From contig CAIXQV010000399.1 of the NCBI GenBank assembly GCA_903921605.1, forward strand, positions 1 to 5,846: DNA of 5,846 bases, in the 5' to 3' direction. Source of the DNA: an uncultured Planctomycetaceae bacterium. GTDB lineage: Bacteria; Planctomycetota; Planctomycetia; Planctomycetales; Planctomycetaceae. The notes below the pieces were generated by a model. That model searched no databases and was not told where the DNA came from. It saw nothing but the letters and a program-made list of their open reading frames with translations. Both the position numbers and the translations under genes were made by a program. Position 1 is the first letter of the stretch. Each line of letters opens with the position of its first letter. Below are positions 1 through 5,670 of the stretch, in pieces.

Positions 1-1422
1 ACTCGCCGCCACTTCCTGTCGACTTCCGGAGTTGGCCTTGGTGCCATCGCGTTATCGTCTCTGTCTGGCGGCACTGCGAAGGCCGATATTCCAATCAATC
101 CGTCGGTTCCGCTGGAGATGCGTAAGCCGCACTTCGACGCTCGGGCCAAGCGAGTCATCTACCTGCACCTGACCGGTTCACCTCCGAATCTGGACATCTA
201 CGACTACAAGCCCGAGCTGGTCAAACGAACCGGAGAGAACTGCCCCGATGAGTTTCTGAAGGGGCGAACTTTTGCCTTCACGTCCGGGATTCCAAAACTG
301 CTCGGAACGCCGCGCACGTTTACTCAGCATGGCGAAGGCGGTAGTTGGCTCTCCGATGCTGTGCCGAATCTCCATCGAGTCGCTGATGATATCTGCTTCA
401 TCCATTCGATGAACACAGATCAGTTTAATCATGCTCCCGCCGAACTGCTGCTTTATACCGGATCACCTCGTTCCGGCCGTCCTTCGATGGGTGCGTGGAC
501 GACGTATGGACTCGGCACAGAGAATCAGGACCTGCCCGGCTTCGTTGTCTTGATCAGCAGCGGAGTTCAACCGAACGGTGGAGCAAACTCATTCGGCAGT
601 GGCTTCCTGCCATCGGTCTTCCAGGGAGTTCAGTGCCGCTCCAAAGGTGATCCGGTGCTGTATGTCTCTGACCCCGCTGGAATGAATCGTAATGTTCGCC
701 GACGATCACTGGATGCCTTGAAGCAGCTCAATGAAATGCAGGCCGCTGAGTTGGGCCATCCCGAAACGATGACTCGCATTGCTCAATACGAGCTGGCTTA
801 TCGCATGCAGGCGTCTGTTCCGGAAGTCATGGATATCAATCGTGAAACGAAAGAGACTCAGGAAAAGTACGGCGCTGTGCCGGGCGAAGCGAGCTTTGCC
901 AACAACTGTCTGCTGGCACGACGTCTTGTCGAACAGGGCGTTCGTTTTGTGCAGTTGTTTGACTGGGGCTGGGACTTCCACGGTACCGGTCCGGGCGAAG
1001 GCCTGACCGATGGACTGACAAACAAGTGGGCGAAGACAGATAAACCGATCGCAGCTTTGATTGAAGATCTGAAGCAGCGCGGTCTCTTTGAGGATACTCT
1101 GATCATCTGTGGTGGCGAGTTCGGGCGAACACCATTTCGCGAAGGGCGAACCGCGGGCGGCAACGTTCTGGGCCGTGACCATTTCCCGGACTGCTTCACC
1201 ATGTGGATGGCCGGCGGTGGCGTAAAAGGCGGTTACAACTACGGCCAGACCGACGAGCTGGGCTTTGGCGTCGTGGAAAACAAAGTCACGCCACACGACC
1301 TGCAGGCCACGATCCTGCATCTTCTGGGCTTCAACCACGAACAGTTGACGTACCGTTTCCAGGGCCGCGACTATCGTCTGACGGATGTGCATGGCAAAGT
1401 CATCGCTGACGTGATCTCCTGA
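1..1422 (+). CDS. DUF1501 domain protein, Tat-exported, 5'-truncated by window edge
   Basis: The frame is open from base 1, so the true start lies upstream, and 473 residues are visible before TGA. Visible residues 2-6 are a twin-arginine motif (RRHFL) followed by a small/hydrophobic stretch rich in G, A, L and S, so the protein is probably exported by the Tat route; perhaps 10-20 residues are missing. The body matches DUF1501, an alkaline-phosphatase/sulfatase-like family very common in Planctomycetes. Likely metal or active-site motifs are GSPPNLDIYDYKPEL just after the export signal, WDFHG (about visible residues 324-328), GGEFGRTP (371-378) and GRDHFP (391-396). The C-terminal HDLQATILHLLG segment is also characteristic. 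Family members are often encoded beside a DUF1549/DUF1553 protein; that neighbour would lie outside this window. The enzymatic substrate is unknown. ATG at 118 is an internal Met, not the start, because the export signal lies before it. Confidence 0.93.
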   Translation, partial: TRRHFLSTSGVGLGAIALSSLSGGTAKADIPINPSVPLEMRKPHFDARAKRVIYLHLTGSPPNLDIYDYKPELVKRTGENCPDEFLKGRTFAFTSGIPKLLGTPRTFTQHGEGGSWLSDAVPNLHRVADDICFIHSMNTDQFNHAPAELLLYTGSPRSGRPSMGAWTTYGLGTENQDLPGFVVLISSGVQPNGGANSFGSGFLPSVFQGVQCRSKGDPVLYVSDPAGMNRNVRRRSLDALKQLNEMQAAELGHPETMTRIAQYELAYRMQASVPEVMDINRETKETQEKYGAVPGEASFANNCLLARRLVEQGVRFVQLFDWGWDFHGTGPGEGLTDGLTNKWAKTDKPIAALIEDLKQRGLFEDTLIICGGEFGRTPFREGRTAGGNVLGRDHFPDCFTMWMAGGGVKGGYNYGQTDELGFGVVENKVTPHDLQATILHLLGFNHEQLTYRFQGRDYRLTDVHGKVIADVIS

Positions 1423-1520
1423 AAACGGGCTGCTTCAAAGGCGATTGCATCAGCGAATTCGAGATTGCCGGTTCTTCCCGCCGATTTTTCGCGGCTCAAA
1501 CTCGGAAGCATCCAAAAACA

Positions 1521-1529
1521 TGCTAGATT
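1521..1529 (+). promoter_or_regulatory. possible extended -10 promoter of the tRNA gene
   Basis: TGCTAGATT fits an extended -10 (TGn plus a hexamer matching TATAAT at four of six positions) and lies 22 bases before the tRNA 5' end, which would leave a short 5' leader. No good -35 box is visible about 17 bases upstream, so this is a weak call. Confidence 0.25.
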
Positions 1530-1551
1530 GCCGCCATAGAGTGATCCACAA

Positions 1552-1625
<74 letters not shown>

Positions 1626-1634
1626 TTTAAAAAT

Positions 1635-1674
1635 GCCAGTGCTTTACCGCCTAAATGGTAGCACTGGCTTTTTT
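1635..1674 (+). terminator. Rho-independent terminator after tRNA-Arg, probably bidirectional
   Basis: An 8-bp stem GCCAGTGC (1635-1642) pairs with GCACTGGC (1661-1668). It is extended by TACC/GGTA (1645-1648 with 1657-1660) across a TT bulge and closed by an 8-base loop. Six T residues follow at 1669-1674. Five A residues (1629-1633) precede the stem, so the reverse transcript also has a hairpin followed by a U run. It ends the tRNA transcript and would also stop transcription arriving on the minus strand. Confidence 0.88.
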
Positions 1675-2177
1675 CGTATCCTCGGCGTGCCCACCGGCTT
1701 TGGACGGGCATCAACCGCACTTCCGCGACGTGGTCCACGTCTATAGTCGCGAAGCTCTACAGGCTTGGTCAACTTCTGCCGACTCGGACGCTTCTTTTTG
1801 ATGTACGGCACGAGCTGCTCCTCGTTGATCGGGGCGAACGTGACCGCGTCGAAACAGAGGCGTTCGACGCGCTCAATCTTGACTTCGAGGTACAACTGAA
1901 TCTCGTCGGTGATGTGAAGGACCTGGGGACAGCCACGCACGCGCTGGCCGCAGTTTTGTGAATCGTGGCGACGAAGTCGGTGGGTTGCTGCTCGCAATTC
2001 TGTTGTTTGCGGACCGTGGTCTGGTACCGGAAGTTGATGAAGCCATTGCCCCCGCATTTCGGGGTGGTGAATGGCCGTCAGTGCGAGGGCCTGTGCGGTT
2101 GAGACTTTGGTGAGCTGGTGCTGGACGCAACAAAGAGACCTGCCCCCTTTTGTCCCCCGCCGCGGCATGGTGCGCAA
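1644..2177 (-). pseudogene. unrecognised, probably decayed coding region
   Basis: I do not recognise a family. A 177-codon frame is open on the minus strand. The most protein-like part is about residues 86-140 (plus positions 1922-1758), with segments such as ITDEIQLYLEVKIERVERL and a basic KKKRPSRQK tail. Just before it, a different minus frame (about 2059-1946) also reads like protein, beginning KCGGNGFINFRYQTTVRK, and is preceded by a stop. This pattern suggests one older gene broken by a frameshift near 1945-1925. The last codons run into the tRNA terminator, with the stop codon inside its loop, and the first codons span a dispersed repeat motif (2131-2151). Both ends are therefore probably not original. 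The exactly antisense plus frame is also open up to TGA 1959-1961, so the coding strand is not certain. An eroded mobile-element or accessory gene is possible, but nothing proves it. Confidence 0.25.
2131..2151 (-). repeat. dispersed ~20-bp motif, copy 1 (minus orientation)
   Basis: Read on the minus strand this is AAAAGGGGGCAGGTCTCTTT plus one base. It matches the copy at 5650-5670 at 19 of 21 positions, in the opposite orientation and about 3.5 kb away. The ends are complementary (AAAG...CTTT). Confidence 0.7.
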
Positions 2178-2214
2178 TGCAGGCTAGTGTTTCGGCTGCA
2201 CCGTATCACGCGGC

Positions 2215-2229
2215 GTCAGTTGATCTGAC
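2215..2229. repeat. small inverted repeat GTCAG-TTGAT-CTGAC
   Basis: A perfect 5-bp stem with a 5-base loop. It is followed by an A-rich then G-rich stretch (AAAAATAGGGGAACGTG) that may be a diverged relative of the dispersed AAAAGGGG motif. No function can be assigned. The rest of 2178-2333 shows nothing coding. Confidence 0.35.
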
Positions 2230-2333
2230 CGAAAAATAGGGGAACGTGAACTTCCGCAGATCTCCCTTTCCGCCGTCGGTTGGACTTCGTATTCTGCTTC
2301 TGATTGTTCAAGCGCCTCGATATCAACTGAACC

Positions 2334-2337
2334 GGAG
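2334..2337 (+). promoter_or_regulatory. ribosome binding site of the antitoxin gene
   Basis: GGAG lies 8 bases before the ATG at 2346 and fixes this start. No convincing -35/-10 pair is visible upstream. Confidence 0.6.
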
Positions 2338-2345
2338 ATTTCCCG

Positions 2346-2558
2346 ATGTCCGACACACCACTGGAACAGCGAATTCAAACGCTCGAACAACAAATGCAAT
2401 CCGTGTTGATGAGAATTCAGTCGTCATCAGCGCCCAGCCCTCCGACCAAGGATTGGCGGAAAAGTCTTGGCATGTTTGATGATCACCCGGTCATGCAGCA
2501 AATCGACAAAGCCGGGCAGCTAGTACGGCAGCAGGACCGCGAACAGGGTGCCGCATGA
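2346..2558 (+). CDS. putative coiled-coil antitoxin of a VapC-type toxin-antitoxin pair
   Basis: A 70-residue acidic/polar protein encoded directly upstream of, and overlapping, a PIN-domain toxin gene. Residues 6-24 form a clean coiled-coil heptad: L6, I10, L13, M17, V20 and I24 are spaced 4-3-4-3-4. An S/P-rich linker (about 26-34) follows, then a short C-terminal module KDWRKSLGMFDDHP with W37 and F44, and a helical QQIDKAGQLVRQQDR tail. By position it should bind and silence the downstream RNase, with the C-terminal module the likely toxin-binding part and the coiled coil the dimerisation part (inference). No ribbon-helix-helix, AbrB, Phd/YefM or HTH DNA-binding domain is visible, unlike classical VapB, so how the operon is autoregulated is unclear. 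Gene order, the GGAG ribosome site and the ATGA coupling support translation from 2346. I recall similar short upstream partners of PIN toxins in Planctomycetes and Cyanobacteria, but cannot confirm homology here. Confidence 0.78.
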   Translation: MSDTPLEQRIQTLEQQMQSVLMRIQSSSAPSPPTKDWRKSLGMFDDHPVMQQIDKAGQLVRQQDREQGAA

Positions 2559-2980
2559 TCATTCTGGATACCGATCACCTCACGGTGCTGAAGTATGCAA
2601 GAGACGGCCGATTCATGAAGCTGGCGGAACGGATGGCCGATTCCGTCGATCAGGATTTCGCCACGACAGCCATCACGCTTGAAGAACAATTGAGGGGTTG
2701 GCTGGCGGAGATCAACCGGCTTTCAGACCCTGAGAAACAGATCCCTGCCTACTCAGAATTGACGGGGCTGATTGAATTCTTCAGCTTCTGGACCATTCTG
2801 CCGTTTGATAATGCTGCGGCGTCAACGTTTCGCCAATTCCGTTTGCAGAAGAACCGTGCTGGTTCGATGGATCTCAAGATTGCCTCTATCGCGGTGTCCC
2901 TCGACAGCGTCTTGCTGACCGCCAACACTCGCGACTTCTCCAGCATCTCCGGATTACGAATTGAAAACTGGTTGGAATAA
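2555..2980 (+). CDS. vapC: VapC-like PIN-domain ribonuclease toxin
   Basis: A 141-residue protein of normal VapC length. The PIN-domain acidic residues are in the expected places: D5 in the N-terminal strand (MIILDTDH), E43 or E44 in ITLEEQLRGW, D106 in SMDLKIASIA, and D127 in the family-typical ANTRDF motif. These residues coordinate Mg2+/Mn2+ for RNA cleavage in known VapC toxins, which act in the cytoplasm on tRNA or rRNA; the target of this one is unknown. The EEQLRGWLAEI segment places it in the VapC subgroup with an 'EEQxRGW' helix common in Planctomycetes and Cyanobacteria. Its ATG overlaps the antitoxin stop (ATGA), and AGGG at 2545-2548 is a plausible ribosome site, so the pair is translationally coupled. 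All catalytic residues are intact and I see no frameshift, so it is probably functional. A short inverted repeat includes the stop codon. Confidence 0.88.
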   Translation: MIILDTDHLTVLKYARDGRFMKLAERMADSVDQDFATTAITLEEQLRGWLAEINRLSDPEKQIPAYSELTGLIEFFSFWTILPFDNAAASTFRQFRLQKNRAGSMDLKIASIAVSLDSVLLTANTRDFSSISGLRIENWLE

Positions 2981-2999
2981 CGGCGGGCACAAACCGTTA
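2978..2999. repeat. inverted repeat overlapping the toxin stop codon
   Basis: TAACGG (2978-2983) pairs with CCGTTA (2994-2999) across a 10-base loop, and the TAA stop is part of the stem. No T run follows, so it is not a good intrinsic terminator. It may be a weak transcript-end structure or chance. Confidence 0.35.
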
Positions 3000-3035
3000 A
3001 TGTTGTCGCGGTGAGTCGAACGCGAAGGCACATGA

Positions 3036-3118
3036 CTTCAGCAGTAAGCCGCCCCTTCGGATGCTCTGTGGAGTTCGATCCGATGAAGGTGCGAGGAACT
3101 TTGGTCGCCGCTATGAAG
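3036..3118. repeat. long imperfect palindrome downstream of vapC
   Basis: The inner stem pairs 3050-3062 (CGCCCCTTCGGAT) with 3078-3093, with one C-T mismatch and a 3-base bulge (GAT). Further out, CTTCA (3036-3040) can pair with TGAAG (3114-3118), and a TA/GC/CGCC-type stretch follows with bulges. The fold is approximate and done by eye. A large stem with unpaired bases just after a small gene resembles integron attC architecture, but the core sites are poor (see findings). Confidence 0.4.
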
Positions 3119-3465
3119 CTTGAGGTCGGGGAGTTGAGTCTGATCAATCATGCCCTTGCCGAATTTGTTGGCATTCCGAAGAGCACGCTTGGCCTGCCTC
3201 TTGGTTGAAGCGAAAATTAAACACCGAGCGTTGCAGCCGTTTTCGACTGCCAATGTGAATCACCAAAGGGAGTGTCGCGAGCAAAGCTATTTCGAAAAGC
3301 CTTCAACTCAGCTTCTGTTTCCACCCGCTGACATAGCGAGTCCACTGAGCGGGCTTCAGGATCGGTCCGTCGCAAAGTAATCCTTCAGGATCACTACGAA
3401 CCCGCCTCGTGATGCTCCCGATGTTCGTGGCATACACGGATTCTATGGCTCGCTCGGAACGTCAT

Positions 3466-3486
3466 TAAAGTAGAATGTCCCCTTTT
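3466..3486 (-). repeat. dispersed ~20-bp motif, copy 2 (minus orientation, divergent)
   Basis: Read on the minus strand it is AAAAGGGGACATTCTACTTT plus one base. It shares the AAAAGGGG start, the CA at positions 10-11 and the CTTT end with the copies at 2131 and 5650 (14 of 21 positions to the latter), and differs in the centre. Confidence 0.5.
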
Positions 3487-3706
3487 GCGATCCGCGCCGA
3501 TTATCGAGAGATTGTCCTCAATCGCTCACTATCCTAAAAAGATGCCGTCAACTCTACCGGGTCAGTTCCGGACAAATGGCTGACTTTAGAGCCTAAGTCA
3601 ATTCTTTGGCGGGCTGTGCGCGGATTCTGGCCTTAACAGATTGAGGCGAAGACAGCGCGAGAATTGCTCCTGCGATTCCTGTTGAGCCGACCACCATATG
3701 CCCGCA

Positions 3707-3712
3707 AAGGTG
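3707..3712 (+). promoter_or_regulatory. ribosome binding site deciding the start at 3718
   Basis: AAGGTG lies 5 bases before ATG 3718. It favours this start over the upstream in-frame TTG at 3664, which has no comparable site. Confidence 0.65.
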
Positions 3713-3717
3713 CCATC

Positions 3718-5013
3718 ATGAGCCGCCGAAACAACAGAAGAATCAAATCGATCAGCCCATCAAAGGGAGAGTTCCTGGAAAAACGAGAAGTGCTCACAGC
3801 TTCGTTGGCTGGTGGCATTCTGACGATCCAGGGAACCGCTGCGAATGACCAAATCGAGATGTTTGGCAGGGGTGAAGGGGTCGTCGAGTTGTCTGGTGTA
3901 ACCGGTGTTTCCATGGGAGCTCGGTTCACGGGTGTCAACGAGGTGCGAGTCAACGGCTTGGCCGGAGATGACAACATTAAGTCCGACAATGTATCGGCTC
4001 GACTTGTTCTCAACGGCGGACAGGGAAATGACCAGTTCGATGTGCTGCGCCAGGCGGCGGGTGCGTTCTCTGTGACCGTACTTGGGGACGTCGGGAATGA
4101 TAGCGCTCTAGTGAAGCTGGAAAGTCCAATGGGCGCAAGTTCATCAGCCACTGTCTCGATCAATCTCGGAGCCGGCGACGATCGAGCTCAGCTGGATATC
4201 GTCTCCGAGGCCAGCGTGAACACACTCAATGCAACTCTCATCGGAGGAGATGGCAATGATGAAATGCAGGTCCAGACGGATTTCAAGCCAGCCTCAACTT
4301 CGGCGATCTCAAACGTCCGAATCGAAGCGGGAGCTGGTGATGACCTCATGCGGCACTCAATGCAGTCAGACGCTCGCACCAGTCGATCAAACCTCACAAC
4401 AATCGATCCGCTGGGGATGAGTAGTCTGAATACCCGAGTGGAACTGTCCCAGCTTGTACAGACTGGCAGTGTGTCTTTGAACGTGAGCGGCAGTGCGCAG
4501 CAGGATTTGGTTGGGGCTGAAATCAACTCGCAGGCAAGTCAGCGTTTGACTCTTGATCAGGTTGTTCGCACAGGAGATTCCAGCGACGTTGTCATTTTGA
4601 AGGCGAATCACATCACAGCAGCCCCAGTTGATATGGCACTGACTGGTGACGCTGGCTTTGGTGATGACGAATTCATGTTCATGCTGGACACCATCAATAG
4701 CGCTGTATCCGTCAGAACAAGCACCGTTCTTGGCGGAGCCGGGAATGATAAAATGATGGTCGCCCTGGCTGGAAACACCACCGTGTCGTCACTGACGATG
4801 GATGGCGGAACAGGCGATGATCTGTTGGCGTTTCAGTCAAAGGGTACCCTGCGAGCTGGCACGAACGGTGTCAAGGTTCGTGGCGGAGACGGAAGCGATA
4901 AGATCGAATCCATCGTTGACTCGCTGATCTCAGGCTCAATCCTTCTCAACGGCGGACTTGGCTTCGATGAAGTCTTCGGGACCGGAACAAAGATCAACGC
5001 CGAGATTACATGA
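3718..5013 (+). CDS. secreted repeat protein with planctomycete LExR-type N-terminus and RTX-like GGxGxD turns
   Basis: A 431-residue protein. The N-terminus is strongly basic (MSRRNNRRIK), then residues 20-28 are LEKREVLTA, a form of the LExR-x-LL/LA signature near the start of many large extracellular planctomycete proteins (LEPR-XLL type). No classical hydrophobic signal peptide is visible, which is usual for these proteins. The rest alternates beta-prone stretches with glycine/aspartate turns like calcium-binding RTX nonapeptides: GTAANDQI (D44), LAGDDNI (D85), GGQGNDQF (D105), GDVGNDSA (D128), GAGDDRA (D155), GGDGNDEM (D181), GAGDDLM (D209), FGDDEFM (D317), GGAGNDKM (D344), GGTGDDLL (D368), GGDGSDKI (D394) and GGLGFDEV (D417). 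Degenerate copies fall near D263 and D290. The period is about 26-27 residues rather than the 9 of true RTX blocks, suggesting a beta-helix or solenoid with one turn motif per coil (inference). It has only one cysteine-free chain and no dockerin, cadherin, protease or membrane-anchor segment. The role is unknown; it may be extracellular or cell-surface and bind calcium. Monocistronic, with a hairpin 34 bases after the stop. Confidence 0.85.
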   Translation: MSRRNNRRIKSISPSKGEFLEKREVLTASLAGGILTIQGTAANDQIEMFGRGEGVVELSGVTGVSMGARFTGVNEVRVNGLAGDDNIKSDNVSARLVLNGGQGNDQFDVLRQAAGAFSVTVLGDVGNDSALVKLESPMGASSSATVSINLGAGDDRAQLDIVSEASVNTLNATLIGGDGNDEMQVQTDFKPASTSAISNVRIEAGAGDDLMRHSMQSDARTSRSNLTTIDPLGMSSLNTRVELSQLVQTGSVSLNVSGSAQQDLVGAEINSQASQRLTLDQVVRTGDSSDVVILKANHITAAPVDMALTGDAGFGDDEFMFMLDTINSAVSVRTSTVLGGAGNDKMMVALAGNTTVSSLTMDGGTGDDLLAFQSKGTLRAGTNGVKVRGGDGSDKIESIVDSLISGSILLNGGLGFDEVFGTGTKINAEIT

Positions 5014-5046
5014 TTCCCAACAGCTCGATGCTGACTCCAACAACGT

Positions 5047-5101
5047 AGGGGTAAAGCCTCTGCAGTTTGGTTATCGACCAAACGCATGAAGCTTTGCCCC
5101 T
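5047..5101 (+). terminator. large two-tier hairpin downstream of the RTX-like gene, possible terminator
   Basis: The outer 11-bp stem pairs 5047-5057 (AGGGGTAAAGC) with 5091-5101 (GCTTTGCCCCT), with one T-G wobble. Inside, TGC/GCA (5061-5063 with 5084-5086) and a perfect 7-bp stem GTTTGGT/ACCAAAC (5065-5071 with 5077-5083) close on a TATCG loop. It begins 33 bases after the TGA. Only a weak pyrimidine run (CTTTCC) follows, so termination would be imperfect. It could instead be a palindromic repeat element or an RNA-stabilising structure. Confidence 0.6.
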
Positions 5102-5158
5102 CTTTCCGTCACAAGAGGGAGTTCGACGTGTCTCCGTGTCTGAAGAAAGAAGAAAGCG

Positions 5159-5192
5159 CCGGTGATCAACCGGATGGCCCCGGTGATCAACC
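5159..5192. repeat. 13-bp direct repeat CCGGTGATCAACC, two copies, 21-bp period
   Basis: Copies at 5159-5171 and 5180-5192 are identical and separated by 8 bases. Each unit is itself nearly palindromic around GATC. Two copies with a two-turn helical period could be paired protein-binding sites or a small slippage product. Confidence 0.55.
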
Positions 5193-5213
5193 ATCAAAGG
5201 CGTACACAGGTAG

Positions 5214-5235
5214 AAAAGGTGTCAGGAACCGTTTC
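5214..5235 (+). repeat. dispersed motif, copy 3 (plus orientation, variant)
   Basis: AAAAGGTGTCAGG matches the first 13 bases of the copy at 5650 at 12 of 13 positions. It then diverges (AACCG) before ending in TTTC, one base longer than the other copies. Confidence 0.5.
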
Positions 5236-5309
5236 CCGCATTATTTCGCAACACGAACAGCCAATTGTTGAGCGGCATGTTGTCATTTCCTGAGTATTGG
5301 GTGTGATGA

Positions 5310-5510
5310 CATGAAGTAAAGCCCAAGCTTGAGTGTTGCAACGACTTCTGGCGTTGGCAAGCCACCATCAACTGGGATTATACATTGATGCCCGGGGTGA
5401 GTAAGACACAGAAGGAGCAGTCGATCCCATGGTGGAAGACGCGACTTCGGACTTCTCGGTTTGCGGTGGCAAGTTCTGAGAAGACCGTGGATTTATCGCA
5501 GATTGGCTAG
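5310..5510 (+). pseudogene. short unrecognised open stretch, possible gene remnant
   Basis: The frame is open for 66 codons between stops, but the only start codons are TTG 5385 and ATG 5388, giving about 40 residues (ending TAG 5508-5510). The upstream part is tryptophan-rich (NDFWRWQATINWDYTLM) and the downstream part reads IPWWKTRLRTSRFAVASSEK, which looks more like protein than random translation. There is no clear ribosome site and no recognised family. It could be a fragment of an older gene or chance. Confidence 0.15.
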
Positions 5511-5649
5511 TGACGGTGCGAAAGTGTTCCCCGATTTCCAACCGACCGGCAACGACGAAACCGTGGCGTGTCTCGAACCCGATCGGATGCGTTCGGCGAT
5601 TCCCAGTGGTTCAGTTGATAGACGGGCCGCACTACTGCGTACGGCAGCG

Positions 5650-5670
5650 AAAAGGGGTCAGGTCTCTTTC
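5650..5670 (+). repeat. dispersed ~20-bp motif, copy 4 (plus orientation)
   Basis: AAAAGGGGTCAGGTCTCTTT plus one base. It is the near-identical, oppositely oriented partner of the copy at 2131-2151 (19 of 21 positions). Confidence 0.7.

Larger units (their letters stand above)
2981..3717. other. 737-bp gene-poor region between the toxin gene and the RTX-like gene
   Basis: I see no convincing gene. A GTG-initiated frame at 3011-3208 and several minus frames are open, but have no recognised domain, no ribosome site and overlap palindromic DNA. Contents: an imperfect palindrome around 3036-3118; a CCCGCT/AGCGGG inverted repeat (3324-3329 with 3348-3353, 18-base loop); a 10-bp direct repeat CTTCAGGATC at 3354-3363 and 3383-3392; a dispersed motif at 3466-3486; and a GTCAG/CTGAC inverted repeat (3561-3565 with 3580-3584). 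No clear promoter for the 3718 gene was found. Confidence 0.5.

Noticed and set aside
706..1392. 228-codon minus-strand frame
   Set aside because: Antisense shadow of the DUF1501 gene; the plus frame has clear family motifs.
3011..3208. GTG-initiated 65-codon frame as a third gene of the toxin operon
   Set aside because: No ribosome site, no recognised domain, and it lies on palindromic DNA.
3664..3717. Upstream TTG start giving an 18-residue extension of the RTX-like protein
   Set aside because: No ribosome site at 3664, while ATG 3718 has AAGGTG at good spacing and yields the typical basic N-terminus before the LExR motif.
3633..4163. 176-codon minus-strand frame
   Set aside because: Antisense shadow of the RTX-like gene; low-complexity S/T/P-rich composition.
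5159..5192. CRISPR-like array
   Set aside because: Only two 13-bp units with an 8-base spacer; no array and no cas genes.
5086..5271. 61-codon plus-strand frame with a GDQP repeat
   Set aside because: It starts inside the large hairpin, the GDQP repeat is just the 21-bp DNA repeat, and its end translates the dispersed motif.
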